Shown here: positions 11,046 to 22,344 of the stretch, piece after piece
Numbering within the stretch: the first letter of the stretch is position 1
How the letters are laid out: each line of letters starts with the position of its first letter
NCBI GenBank assembly: GCA_963680875.1
Contig: OY804576.1
Location: 75,521,668 to 75,585,667 of the forward strand
DNA length: 64,000 nucleotides
Origin: Bathymodiolus brooksi
Lineage: Eukaryota; Mollusca; Bivalvia; Mytilida; Modiolidae
Direction: 5' to 3'
Translations under genes and position numbers: made by a program
Notes under the pieces: generated by a model
Databases searched by the model: none
The model's input: the letters and a program-made list of their open reading frames with translations, nothing else
What the model was told of the DNA's origin: nothing

Positions 11046-12171
11046 TAATGGTAAATGTTTTAACGGTACAGCAATAATTGATAATGAAGACATTTAGCAA
11101 AAAGGCACATCAAAGTAGAAATACTCAAATTTTCCCTTATTATGTCATAAATGGTAATATACATGTAGTTACATAAAACGCTATATTTCCTACCGAATTC
11201 ATTACAAAAATCTTATTAAAAAAAAACATGAATAATAAACACTTTATTTACAAAAAAAACAACCAGAAAACATCCTTTATGGCATCTTGGATCTCTTGTC
11301 TTGAAATGGGTACTACAATAGGGCTACAACACCCCAAATCAATCTCAATCTTGATTATGTGCATATAAAGGATTGATGTGTCAAAAATATGAAGGATTAG
11401 TCAACTATGAACAAGTTATTGGATGGAAACCATTCAGGATTATTTCTACAGACGGATGACGACAGCCCATAATATAATATTATATCAAATTGTTTATAAA
11501 AATTAAACTAATTGTTCCAAATATTCTTTTGGATCTTTCATTTATAAATGTAGAAAATACCCTCACACAAGCATGTTTATGTGATTTTCTGAGTGAATGT
11601 CTTCCCTAGAAGTAATAGCTTACAGCCAATACAGGTGTCATTATTCAATTAAATATTTATGTACTTTTTTCCTCTAATCGTTGTATAGACTCTTGTTCTC
11701 TTACCACGTGCACTTGTCTCTGTAAAAAAATGTACCAATATCATTGAATAGAATACATTTTATTGCCTAATCATCGACATAGGGCCCACATGAGGCATCA
11801 TTAACAATACAAACATTCATGATTGATAAATAAGACATACACACAAAAGAAAAAGGACATATACCAATATCATATATTGGTACATTTTTTTACAGAGACA
11901 AGTGCCTGTGTCTCTTACCCATCATTGGCATCAATAAATGAATGTCAATGAATCATGATGATGATCATGGAAAATTAATATCCTTATTCTATGCATAATA
12001 TGAGAAATTCATTACATTCAAAATCTAATATACAAACAATAATAAACAAATTACCTTAAAAATATTGTAAGAAGAACAGATTATCAACTTTCATACTTTC
12101 ACTCAGCATCTTTTCTTCTGATTTCGTTTCATACCCGTCTCCGTTTTAGAGTTTACATGCTCATGGGAATT
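11046..12171. other. Intergenic, AT-rich
   Basis: Only the inverted repeat at 11703-11911 stands out. No coding signal. Confidence 0.6.
11703..11911. repeat. Inverted repeat pair, about 210 bp
   Basis: Arms GCACTTGTCTCTGTAAAAAA and TGTACCAATATCAT are mirrored at 11864-11907. The middle holds ordinary AT-rich sequence. A foldback MITE by structure. Confidence 0.75.
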
Positions 12172-12300
12172 TCCGGTGTCGTAAAATTTTTAGCTACCCA
12201 TGAAAATTAGCTACCTCAAATTTCCGGTAGCTAATTTTCATACGGCGGAGCATAATAATTAGCTACCTATGAAAATTAGCTACTTGTAGCATAAACTTAT
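12172..12300. repeat. Isolated satellite-related fragment with CCGGTGTC end
   Basis: Begins TTCCGGTGTC, then has TTTTTAGCTACC, CATGAAAATTAGCTACC, GGTAGCTAATTTTCATAC in the opposite orientation, and two more ATTAGCTAC blocks. The blocks match the satellite sub-repeat in both orientations. The CCGGTGTC plus TAGCTACC arrangement recurs inverted at 36896-36920. Confidence 0.75.
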
Positions 12301-12433
12301 AGGATTTGTCTCCCTTATTATGTTTACCAAAATACAGATTGTGTATTTCCAATGGAGAGACAAAATGAAAAACTGCATGTACATAAACAGGAAAAGAGTT
12401 ACTGATTGACAAAGAGAGACATATATATCTCAG

Positions 12434-12616
12434 GGGCGGATCCAGGGGGAGGGGGGGGGGGCCCCTAAAATTGGAACAAATATTATTTTTTTTGGCGTAA
12501 AATCGTGATTTTTCACACGAAATACCCCAAAAATGTTCGTGCCTCCCTCCGCTCGGCGCATTTTTTTTAAGTGCGCCCCCCCCCCCCCCCCCTAACTTGA
12601 AATCCTGGATCTGTAC
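12434..12616. mobile_element. CAGGGGCGGATCCAGG MITE, copy 1
   Basis: Left end CAGGGGCGGATCCAGG. The right end is a decayed inverse (CCTGGATCTG). Internal G and C runs and ATTTTTCACACGAAATACCC link it to copy 2 in opposite orientation. The terminal motif resembles hAT-type MITEs, by inference. Confidence 0.8.
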
Positions 12617-12619
12617 ACA

Positions 12620-13159
12620 ATATAAAATAAAATAAACAATAGATATTAGTGGTGTTCATAGTTGAAAAACAAAATGCTACCTATATGGCTGTATAGCATG
12701 TGATTAAGTTACAAACTATCTTTTTTCAATTTACCATTGCGATGTATCATTTTTACAGCTATTAAAAAATAGATTGGTGGACTATATATGGTAGAATTTA
12801 ATATTTATGTGATGTTCAAACTATGCAAATTATTCTTTAACTTAATAAGATCATATATGATAATTATTAATCACACTTTTATTATTGCTAACCGTGTTAC
12901 CCTCTTGAAATAAAGAAATTAACTCATTTACTTACTTATTGACACTATCTTCTGAATTCAAGAAATAAATAAAATTATGTTCCATATATATTTAATAATG
13001 AAAGTTGGGAACTTTATTTATTACAATATTAAAGAACTGGTAGCTACATGTATTAGATTAATTTCAATTCGAAACTGAAACTATTTGCACACTCTTGATG
13101 ACAATTTCTTATTTGGATTTTGTAAAAATAGAACCCTAAATCATAAATTTCCAACAGAA
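12620..13159. other. Intergenic, AT-rich
   Basis: Between the two MITE copies. No gene, repeat or regulatory signal recognised. Confidence 0.55.
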
Positions 13160-13280
13160 TGTGGAAGATGGCAAAATATGTGTACAGAACATGGTTTGAC
13201 CCGATCGGGGCTCGAACCCACGATCTACCGCATTCGAGGCGAGCACGCTAACGATTACACTACCGATGAGAGTCTTTGGT
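13160..13280 (-). mobile_element. SINE type B, tRNA-like head fragment
   Basis: On the reverse strand, TGTAATCGTTAGCGTGCTCG (A box) and TAGATCGTGGGTTCGAGCCC (B box) form a tRNA-like head. Only the head portion is recognisable. Confidence 0.75.
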
Positions 13281-13321
13281 GAGCATTTCTGGTCTGTTTC
13301 TCAGCGAATACATATATTGTC

Positions 13322-13517
13322 CAGGGGCGGATCCAGGATTTCAAGTTAGGGGGGGGTAAATTTTTTAAAAATTGCGACGAGCGGAGGGAGGCGCGAAAAA
13401 TTTTGGGGTATTTCGTGTGAAAAATCACTATTTTATGCCAAAAAACCTTATTTTTTTCAAATTTTAGGGGGGGGGGGAGGGGGCCCGAATGCGCGCCCTC
13501 CCTGGATCCGCCCCTGT
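13322..13517. mobile_element. CAGGGGCGGATCCAGG MITE, copy 2
   Basis: Intact ends CAGGGGCGGATCCAGG and CCTGGATCCGCCCCTG. TTGTC occurs on both flanks. Oriented opposite to copy 1, about 0.7 kb away, so the two could pair in a transcript. Confidence 0.85.
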
Positions 13518-13679
13518 TGTCTACATAAATGACAATAGATAACGTAACAATACAAAATACATTGCGCAACGCACGGTCAACTTTTCGCGCTTTCACAATC
13601 CTTCGGCAGAAGACACATAAAAAGCGACTTTTTGAGTACATGTATATAAACAAATTCATATTTCAAAACAAAGATTATC

Positions 13680-13945
13680 AACTGGTATTTGTTGCTTATA
13701 ATGCAAAGCACTCAGAATTAAGGAGAAAGAGCAAAGACTGGTTGCTTCGGAATCAGGATAATGTGTCAGAGTGGAGCGACATGTATATCCGCGGACTGTT
13801 GTTTCCGTTAGCTAACACTATAAAAAAAAACTAAGCGTGTTGGTCTAGAAAAAAGCGGACATCATCATCATCTCATTAACTTGGTCTCGCCATGATATAG
13901 CTATAAAATTGCTGAGTTGGCGTTAAAAAACAATCGCTCACTAAA
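13680..13945 (+). mobile_element. SINE type B, body and tail
   Basis: Contains AAGGAGAAAGAGCAAAGACT, TCGCCATGATATAGCTATAA and a tail AATTGCTGAGTTGGCGTT, matching the other type B copies. No tRNA-like head is attached. Confidence 0.72.
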
Positions 13946-15349
13946 GCTGTTACGTACAGTTTTTATATTTCCCCGACAATGTACGTATATTGTGTTTATT
14001 CTGCAATGTCTTATAGTTAAAAAAAAAAAACTGGCAAATTGTCTAAAAAGAGCAGAAACAGACATCGTTCTAAGCGTTTTAGACGTCCGCGCTTATAGTG
14101 TAAGTTTCTCGGCGTCGCTCGACATGAATCAGTTACCAGAAAAACTATATCTTGGTCAAAATCTTAAGCAATATGTGATGAAAGAAGCTGTTATATGTAA
14201 AATCCTTAGGTACAGGCAAAACAGATGTCACACCAATGAGGAGCGATGGACAGATCACAGCTGACACAAAGCAAAAATCCAACATCCCCAACAGTGTCAG
14301 TCTGTATTCACCGTAGAATCACAAGACAACATCCCCGACTGCACCAAAACCCACATCATAAAAACAGCACTCCCAATATCTCTACCAGATGTAAAAGAAA
14401 CTCCTACATAACATCAATACCCATAGATTTTGTGCTCCCAAAACTATTAAATTATTTGGCTTTCCAATCTTTTGATCTTGAGCTACCTGATGAAGGTTAT
14501 TCCAGAAACGTTCATGTGCACTAAATTTGATATCTACGTTTTTATTACCTCTTTTTAGCAATGTAGCTATCTGAATGTTTTCTTTGAAAACAAGATACAC
14601 TCATTGTTTAATATGATAGATACAAAATGTATGTAAAATTTCCAGGTAAATTAGTTACCTGTATCTCTTATGAAAAGTATGTGTAAAGAACTAAGTCAGA
14701 TTGATAAAAGGTGCATTCATATTGGGTTTTTGTCTTTCTTTTTGATATTTTTGATTGGTTTGTTTTGTTTTGTATTTGTTTGTTTTTGATAACAGATTAA
14801 TATCTAATTTTATTTCTGTTTTGAGGATATAACTTCAGAAGGGCTTACAAATTTATACATCTTGGAATAACAGTAGTACTTTAGGGTGCCTGCATCCTAA
14901 TTTCTTATGTACATGTATCTCTATTCTTTATCAATAAATGTTTAGAGGTTTGTGTTTGTATTGAATCTGGGCCTTGACGGGAGAGAGGTTTAAAGAGCTG
15001 CCTACACCTCATTTATCTTTCACTGCACTGTTCATCACTTGGATGATGTACTCAACCTTTAGAAAGTAGATTGCCAGACGTGGGTACAACATATGAAAAT
15101 GTCTGTAATGTCATTGAATATAGCTCAAATAAATATTTTGCATCATGCTGGTATGTTTTGTAAGTACAGATACTTGTATCACACATACTTGCCAATTTAA
15201 TAATTAAATAACAGCCATATATACATGATAATATCTCACACACAAAGTATCTTAACACAAGTTATTTCTTAAAGATTTTATTGAAAAACTCAGACAGGCA
15301 TGGTGGAACATTAGCATACATATAATACAATACAATATATAGACTAGAG
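13946..15349. other. Intergenic, AT-rich
   Basis: Apart from the hammerhead-like repeat at 14420-14550 and the TTTTG-rich stretch near 14730-14790, nothing is recognised. Short open frames at 13917-14524 look non-coding. Confidence 0.55.
14482..14520 (+). ncRNA. Hammerhead-ribozyme-like core, copy 3 (stem I degraded)
   Basis: CTGATGA (14487-14493) and GAAAC (14505-14509) with the same loop as the other copies, but the flanks GCTAC and ATGTGC pair poorly. Part of a repeat at about 14420-14550. Confidence 0.35.
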
Positions 15350-16850
15350 GCTCAGTAGGTTGAGAATATTTTTTAGAAATCAACCAATCAGCAACAAGAA
15401 TTGCCTGTGGTGGACATGTTTGTTAACAGATCGAGACGAAATGAGCATTCTTTATAGAGGGCCTTCCATAGCTGCTACCTATCAAGTTTCGGTTCATTTT
15501 ACCAAACGGTTTCAGAGGAGAAGATTTTTTATGAATCGACCAATCAGCAACACGAATTGCCTGTGCTGGCCATGTTTGTTAACAGATTCAAAATGAGCAA
15601 TCTTTATAGAGGGTCTTCCATAGATGCTACCTACCACGTTTCGGTTCATTTGGCCAAGCGGTTTCGGAGTAGAAGATGTTTAGGAAATCTACCAATCAGC
15701 AACACGAATTGCCTGTGCTGGCCATGCTTGTTAACGGATCCCAAATGAGCAATCTTTATAGAGGGCCTTCCATAGATGCTACCTACCACGTTTCAGTTCA
15801 TTTGGCCAAGCGGTTTCGGAGTAGAAGATTTTTAGGGAATCTACCAATCAGCAACACGAATTGCCTGTGCTGGCCTTGTTTGTTAACGGATCCCAAATGA
15901 GCAATCTTTATAGAGGGCCTTCCATAGATGCTACCTACCACGTTTCGGTTCATTTGGCCAAACAGTTTCAGAGTAGAAGATGTTTTAGGAATCGACCAAT
16001 CAGCAACAAGAATTGCCTGTGCTGGCCATGTTTGTTAACGGATCTCAAATGAGCAATCTTTATAGAGGGCCTTCCATAGATGCTACCTACCACGTTTCGG
16101 TTCATTTGGCCAAACAGTTTCAGAGTAGCAGATGTTTTAGGAATCGACCAATCAGCAACAAGAATTGTCTGTGCTGGCCTTGTTTGTTAACGGATCCCAA
16201 ATGAGCAATCTTTATAGAGGGCCTTCCATAGATGCTACCTACCACGTTTCGGTTCATTTGGCCAAACAGTTTCAGAGTAGAAGATGTTTTAGGAATCGAC
16301 CAATCAGCAACAAGAATTGCCTGTGCCGACCATGTTTGCTAAGGGATCAGGACTAAATGAGCAATCTTTACAGAGGGCCTTCCATAGATGCTTCCTACCA
16401 AATTAGGTTTTTTTTAGGAATCGACCAATCAGCATCAAGAACTGCCTGTGGCGGCCATGTTTGCTACGAATTGAGCCGAAATGAACAATCTTTATAGAGG
16501 ACCTTCCATATATGCTTCCTACCCAGTTTCAATTTATTTGGCCAAGCGGTTTCAGAGATTTTTAGAAATTGACCAACCAGAAACAATAACTGCCTATGGC
16601 TATTCGATTTCAGAGGTGAGATTTTTTAGAAATCAACCAATCAGCAACAAGAATTGCCTATGGTGGCCATGTTTGTTAATGGATCATGACGAAATGAAAA
16701 ATCTTTATAGAGAACCTTGCATAGATGCTTCCTATTAAGCTTCAGTTCATTGAGCTAAGGGGTTTCAGAGCAGAAGATTAAAATGTGAAAAGTTTACAGA
16801 CGGACGACGGATCAAATGATCGCAATAGCTCACGTTCCCTTTGACAACGT
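15350..16850. repeat. 152-bp tandem repeat array, about 9 units
   Basis: Units share CCAATCAGCAACAAGAATTG, TGGCCATGTTTGTTAACGGA, TCTTTATAGAGGGCCTTCCA and GTTTCGGTTCATTTGGCCAA. Central units repeat exactly every 152 bp (for example 15861, 16013 and 16165). Outer units are diverged and the array ends in ACAGACGGACGACGG. Short ORFs in each unit are products of the repeat, not genes. A single unit recurs at about 18990-19190. Confidence 0.92.
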
Positions 16851-17339
16851 CTGCTCAAAAGCTTTGATGAATACCAGAGTACAACACAAATTCTAACACG
16901 ACGTCCTTCTTACGCTTTGTAGACAAAAAAGGAATTTGTCACATGATTTAAATGGAAAAGACTGCAATTTGTAGGGGAAAAAAAATTCTAAATCGAACTT
17001 AAAGCAAACAAATTTATATTTGATTTGGTTGGAGATACCGGTATGTATAATTAAGACAGGAAGTTTTCAAAGGAATTTAATGAATAAAAACTACCTACAA
17101 ATTTGGTTTCATTCAACTACTTTTATCTCGGAAACTACAAAAAACTAAGTCAAATCTATTTAAAAAATCCAGCAGTAAATTTCATATTCCTCCCAAACTC
17201 CAATTGACCAAGTGGTTTCAGAGAAGCTTAAATGCAAGAGTTTACAGATGACAGACGCAAAGTGACGACAATATCTCACACGAGTTGATGATGACCATGC
17301 ACACCAAATAATGACATTTCACACAACCCTTTGTGTACA

Positions 17340-17459
17340 TCATTTAAATGAACAAATGTCACAAATGAAGCGATAGTCTTCCTGGTTTACTTCGTTGAAT
17401 GTTTTGTGAATGGTGGTACACTGGAAATGCTGCCACCAATGACAAGATTCACACTGGAC
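17340..17459 (-). CDS. C48-PHD gene, last exon with rest of PHD finger and stop
   Basis: Forty codons including TGA. It contains [14 protein letters not shown] and [11 protein letters not shown], which complete the Cys4-His-Cys3 pattern of a PHD finger. The protein ends four residues after the last zinc ligand region. Acceptor GTTTCAG is canonical. Confidence 0.78.
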   Translation of the reverse strand, partial: VQCESCHWWQHFQCTTIHKTFNEVNQEDYRFICDICSFK

Positions 17460-20400
17460 CTGAAACATAAACAAAAGATTATGTATATGTATATATTTTC
17501 AAAAAATATATGTTGATTTATAAATAAATTCCTTCAATCCAAGCACTTTCAATTCAGTGAGCAGTCTGGTCAAAAGTTATATAGTTACTTGCCCATGGTC
17601 GGTGGTTCTCTCAGGGTACTCTGGCTTCTTCCACCACTAAAACTGGTCGCCATGATATCGCTGAAATATTGCTGAAAGTGGAGTTAAACACCAAAAACCA
17701 ACCAACCATCAAAAGGTATGTAAAATACCAAGCAACTGTCAATTTATTGCTCCTATAACATAGTGTGGATCCAGTATTATGAAAACGATGAGGCCCTACC
17801 CAATATAGGGCGAAAGAACACATTTTTGAGCTACATCATTTTCTTAAATGCTAGTATAGTAAGTAGCTTGTAATTGTTACTGTGGCTAACATTTGCGTCC
17901 TAACCTGAAAAAAATGTCTGTTATTTCGCGTTATAAGACTTTTTCTTATCTGTTACAAAAAAGGTGAAGTATAGAAAGATGACCATTCAATGAACAATTA
18001 AGAAAAGCAAGAGATCCATATTTGATTTATTTTCAAAGGTATTTTACATAGAATCCTGTACTAAAACTATGTTGTGCAATGACATCACTGTTTTAACAAA
18101 TACAAACTTGAAAGAGAAGAAAATATAAAGGTTTCATTCATTTTGTTCAAATTTGAGCAGTTTTGGGAAGATTTTAAACTTGAAAAATGTTTTAGGGAAT
18201 ATTTTTAAAGATATTTCCCATACAGTTCTCGTGTCCTGCAATAGTAGAATTCTCGGATTTCCAGGTAGTATAAACCCTAAAGATGACCACATCAGGAGCA
18301 TAAAATGCATCTTTTATTAAAATATGGTCATTAGTTCCAGAAAATACATTAAAACTATTTCTAAATAATTTTATTTCAGATCTCGAGTGTATTATCTATA
18401 TATAAAGCTATGTGGTTGGTTCATTGGTTATCTCTTTGATTTCGGTTCAGCTCCAAAATTATTCCTTCAAAAATTTACCATCAAAACGTGCAACTACATT
18501 TGATCTAACTTTGCTCAACGGCTTGAGTGTAGAAGACTTTTAAAGGTTTTAGATTTCTGATCGCATAAAATACAAACTTAAGGGGCGACCCCAAGAAAAA
18601 ACATGCATTTGATTCGAAGCTTCGTTGATACTACAAACTTGAAAGAGGATCATACAAGGAACATTCCAATCACATTTTGACAAAATCTAGTCCGTAGTTG
18701 CAGAGAAGAATGTTAAATTTATGGATGTCAGGTAATGGGAAAATTACCCAAGACTTCAAGTTAGGTGAACTAAAAAAGTGTGAAAAAAATTAATCAAAAG
18801 AAACACATACAAATGTATGTACATACCCAATTATCATTCAATGTGTAATGCATGGTGCATTTTCTGCACATATCTTGGACATCACCTGTAAATACAAATA
18901 TATTTCATCAGGAATATTAGTACAAAATGCCTATCGATACAAAAAAAACCCATATTATTATTAATACTTCATCCATTAATATATTCATTTCTGCCTATGC
19001 CGGTCATGTTTGTTAATGGATCGGGACGAAATGAGCAATCTTTATAGAGGATCTTCCATAGATGCTTCCTATAAAGTTTCTGTTCACTTTGTCTAAGCGG
19101 TATCAGAGGCGAAGATTAAAATGTGAAGTTAACAGACAATGGACGCCAAGTGATAGCAAAAGCTCCCATTGCCTTTGGCAAGGTAAGCTTAAAAGGAGTC
19201 ATGCAATGGTACAAACAACTAGTTGCATTCTAGGAGGTTTCAGGGGTTAACATTCTAGGAGGTTTCAGGGGTTGACAGACACCATTGTCCGTAAAAAGAA
19301 CACACAAAACCAAAAATTTTGCCCACTATTTTGAAAAATGGACATAATTAAGAAGATCTAGAAAGTTCATTACAAGCATAAATACCAAAAGAAAGAATTG
19401 CAATATATACTCACTAGTGCCGGCTAAAAGATTGCAAGCCATATCTTTACGAATATTATTTATGGTTCTGATGTCAAAGAATAACTCTTCACTTCTTGTC
19501 ATTAATTCTGCAAACTGAAATGATAAAAATATAAAACATTTTTTTCAAATTCATTGAAAACAGGAGCATATCTACGGAAAATAGCGCATATGGCAAACAC
19601 TAAAATTGCGTTTTACATTTATAATTTATTAATAATTTCTCCAGGTATTCATGTCTATGTGTATTACATGGTTTTTGCAAAATTACTTAAAGAAAATTAT
19701 TTCAAAAATCTTTTTAGGACGTTCCCATATGGGAACATTAAAATAGGCGCTAAAACCTCTCTGTGGCACCCCCTTCAAGTGGCATCCAGGGTATGTGCCC
19801 TACTTGCCATACCCTAGATACGCCACTGATCAAAAATATGGTGGCATACAACTGTCATTGACTTGTCAAGATATTTATCTAGACAACTTGAATTAAATTT
19901 TACAACTGATGATTAAATGGTGAGATATTAATAGTGACAAGTCTGCATAATTATCTTGAAAGATTGAATTTTATATCATCTCTACAAGTCACGTAAAGTT
20001 GTGCTGCATACTCAGTTCTGTCGTCATGAAAGGCCTTTACGACTCAATGTATTGGACATGTCATGTATACTATGGTATATAATGTTTTTACCATTTGCAA
20101 ATCTGCATCGGTGGTGTAATATAATATATAAATATAACTTGTTCTTGCCATGATACAGCTGAAAATTGCTCATTTGGCATTCTAATATGACGTCCTTCAA
20201 ACGCTTTGAGTTCAAACCTGTGGTAAAAATAATATATACCTACACCCATTGTAATTTATGACATCATCGACAATTTATAACGAAATTTTACCAATTTTTA
20301 CATATTAGAATCGAAATAATTCATGGAAGCCATATGTATATATTGTTTTTACCACGGGTAGGCCTTTATGTCAGTTTTTTACCCCTCGCTAACGCTCGTG

Positions 20401-20892
20401 ATATAAAGGCCTACCCGTGGTAAAAACAATATATACATATGGCTTCCATGAATTATTTCTTAATTAAACAACAAACACCCACTCTATTTAAAGGGAGATA
20501 ATTTAATTAAAAGATTTTGCTGCTATTACAATTCATATATTGTCAGTATCCAGCTGCAGCAATCTGAAGTGAGAAATATGGGGGGAATCACACAGGTCAA
20601 AATCTTATATCTTCATTACAAATATGCCACAGTTCACAGAATCGTTTTGAAGTGTATGCTGAACAGATGATATTGTCCATTTCTGATGGTCTTTTCCATA
20701 GTCTAATCCTTCCATTGATCTTTTATAGACTAAGGATCTCCATCCTCTTATGAATTTTGCAATGTTGCTGTGTCGTTCTCCAAGAGGGTTGATGTAAATA
20801 ATTTTTTTGGTTTGTGGGAAAGCAAATGCAATTTCCCAATGACCTCCTGTATTTATAGGACACAGCAACAATGTAAAGTCATTGAATGCCAT
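17340..20892 (-). CDS. Ulp1/SENP-like (C48) protease with C-terminal PHD finger, 5' part not found
   Basis: Four minus-strand exons (20892-20611, 19514-19415, 18885-18827, 17459-17340) give 186 residues. The first 94 residues are the C-terminal half of a Ulp1-type SUMO/ubiquitin-like protease domain: GGHWEIAF supplies the catalytic His, and [11 protein letters not shown] supplies the oxyanion Gln and nucleophile Cys (Q-x5-C). The position usually held by catalytic Asp is Asn (IYINPLG). After a short helix ([13 protein letters not shown]) comes a Cys4-His-Cys3 PHD finger (CRKC, CESC, H, C, CDIC) that ends at TGA. Proteases of this kind deconjugate or mature small modifiers, and PHD fingers read histone tails. 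The pairing also occurs in transposon-encoded proteins. No upstream exon with the N-terminal half was recognised, so this may be a gene remnant or transposon fragment rather than a host SENP. Confidence 0.72.
17588..17700 (+). mobile_element. SINE type A, 5' truncated
   Basis: Only the 3' half is present: GCCCATGGTCGGTGGTTCTC, GGTCGCCATGATATCGCTGA and GTGGAGTTAAACACC. Downstream of the C48-PHD last exon on its own strand. Confidence 0.75.
18827..18885 (-). CDS. C48-PHD gene, first half of PHD finger
   Basis: A 59-base exon (phase 1 to 0) encodes [18 protein letters not shown]. It supplies the first zinc-ligand pair C-x2-C and the conserved Trp before the second pair. Acceptor TTTACAG and donor GTATGT flank it. 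Confidence 0.75.
18985..19200 (+). repeat. Solo unit of the 152-bp repeat family
   Basis: Shares TGCCGGTCATGTTTGTTAAT, GAGCAATCTTTATAGAGGAT and CCATAGATGCTTCCTATAAA with the 15350-16850 array, ending in GACAATGGACGCCAAGTGAT. Located in an intron of the C48-PHD gene. Confidence 0.85.
19415..19514 (-). CDS. C48-PHD gene, linker exon
   Basis: Encodes [13 protein letters not shown] through NLLAGT (33 codons plus one base). FAE directly continues the protease motif C-G-I-F-V-M-K, as in family members, which is why the previous exon is joined after MK. Acceptor TTTCAG and donor GTGAGT are canonical. Confidence 0.75.
20313..20459. repeat. Long near-perfect inverted repeat (foldback)
   Basis: Arms of about 64 bases (20313-20376 and 20396-20459), sharing CATATGTATATATTGTTTTT and ACCACGGGTAGGCCTTTAT, separated by a loop of about 20 bases containing CGCTAACGCTCG. 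A partial copy occurs at about 20024-20110. Just 3' of the C48 exon on its own strand, i.e. in the intron. Confidence 0.9.
20611..20892 (-). CDS. C48-PHD gene, protease exon
   Basis: Ninety-four codons in phase 0, preceded by the acceptor TTTTTTCAG and beginning [13 protein letters not shown]. The first Met is probably internal, because the domain needs residues upstream of the catalytic His. The exon ends GIFVMK, followed directly by ATATAAG instead of a GT donor. A weaker GT lies nine bases earlier (20619-20618). The reading frame stays open upstream to 21159, but that stretch shows no family match. Confidence 0.78.
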
Positions 20893-21261
20893 CTGAAAAA
20901 ATTTAAGAATAATAAAATACAAAGTTCTCATCAGTTTGGTCTTATAAATATTCTTTATTTGCATTAACATACAGCTATGGATCAAGCAAATAAGTTGATA
21001 ATAAACGGCTAGACAGAGTGAAGCATAATAGGACCACAGCAATGCAACAAGAGCATGTGTATTAAAAGCAAGAGTGGGCACAGTATTTTGATTCACATAA
21101 TGATGTGTTGGACACAGTAATTTGCTAGAACCACCGTACTTTTGGGCATCTATCTTCATTTACTATAAAATACTAAATTAAGAAAGTTCAGATAATGGAT
21201 TAAGCTTTACATGATTGCATAAGAACAATTTATTTTGCACTTTCGAGAGAGTCTACCATGG

Positions 21262-21453
21262 GTCCGTCATATGATTAGCCCTAATTGCATTTTTAATTCC
21301 TAATCACATAATTAGCTAATGCAATGATTAAATATGATTAGTTAATACATTGATTAAAAACAGTTCAGCAACAGAATTTAATCATTTTATTAGCTAAGTA
21401 TGTGATTAGGAATTAAAAATGTAATTAGGGCTAAACATATGATCAGGACAGTG
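21262..21453. mobile_element. Foldback MITE, about 190 bp
   Basis: Arms of about 55 bases: CATATGATTAGCCCTAATTG and AATTCCTAATCACATAATTA on the left are mirrored on the right (GTGATTAGGAATTAAAAATG). Confidence 0.85.
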
Positions 21454-21639
21454 AACAGTGTGTAGTATCGATTTTCCCATCTATTTCTACTATTTTCTGA
21501 TTAGATTTTGGAACAGTTCTGAATGTGGTATTTGTATTGTTTTTTCTTTAATAATACCACATATCCTTGAAAATCTTTGTGTTAATGATAATTGGAGTCT
21601 TAACAAAAATAACAAATTTCAAATGTTATAAATATTATG

Positions 21640-21965
21640 TAACTGCATGGGTGGTGTAATGGTTAGCGTTCTCAATTCACATGTGGTAAATGGTGAGTTG
21701 GAGCCCCAGGACAAAAATTTGTATCTGTTGCTTCTTCACTAAACATGCAACAATAAGGAGAAAAGACTGGTTGCCTCAGAATCTGGATAATGTGTCATAG
21801 TGGAGCAACATGTCTACCTGCAGACTATTGTTTCAGTGAAGTGAGGTAGCACTATAAAAATCCAATTAAGTGTGTTGATACAAAGCAAACATGATTATCA
21901 TCTCATCGTATTAACTTTTTCTCGCCATGGTTATAGCTGAAAAATTTCTCATTTGCTGTAAAAAA
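21640..21965 (+). mobile_element. SINE type B, full length
   Basis: Plus orientation: head GTAATGGTTAGCGTTCTCAA and GAGTTGGAGCCCCAGG, body AAGGAGAAAAGACTGGTTGC, tail TTTCTCATTTGCTGT followed by an A run. Confidence 0.8.
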
Positions 21966-22023
21966 AAAAAAATCACTAATATTATAGGGTAATATATATT
22001 TGTCAATGAGTTACTTTAGGTTT

Positions 22024-22305
22024 ATGGTGTTTAACACCACTTTCAACAATATTTCAGCTATTTCATGGTGGTCTGTTTTATTGTTGGAGGAAACAATAAT
22101 ACCTGAGAAAACCACTAACCTGTCGCAAGTCACTGACAAACTGTATCTCAGAATGTTGTTTCGAGTACACCTCACCATGAGTGGGATTCAAACCGATAAC
22201 TTTTGAGGTAATAGGCACTGATTGCACATGTAGTTGTAAATACAACTACCTTGTAAATACAACTACCATAAAACCATACGATCACGACCATGACAACCCC
22301 ATGGA
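22024..22305 (-). mobile_element. SINE type A, full length
   Basis: Minus orientation. CACTTTCAACAATATTTCAG, GTGGGATTCAAACCGATAAC and a duplicated TACAACTACC near the head. Confidence 0.8.
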
Positions 22306-22344
22306 CTTTAAATGTGTCATTAACAGCAACATATCTCATAAATT

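Noticed and set aside
13255..13659. 134-codon minus-strand ORF
   Set aside because: Runs through a MITE (13322-13517) and SINE sequence. The peptide is the translated inverted repeat.
15350..16740. Series of ~63-codon ORFs
   Set aside because: They recur every 152 bp because the DNA repeat does. They overlap and match no family.
20893..21159. Upstream extension of the C48 exon (open frame to 21159)
   Set aside because: A good acceptor stands at 20893, and the extra sequence is Leu/Tyr/Ile-rich with no resemblance to the missing protease half.
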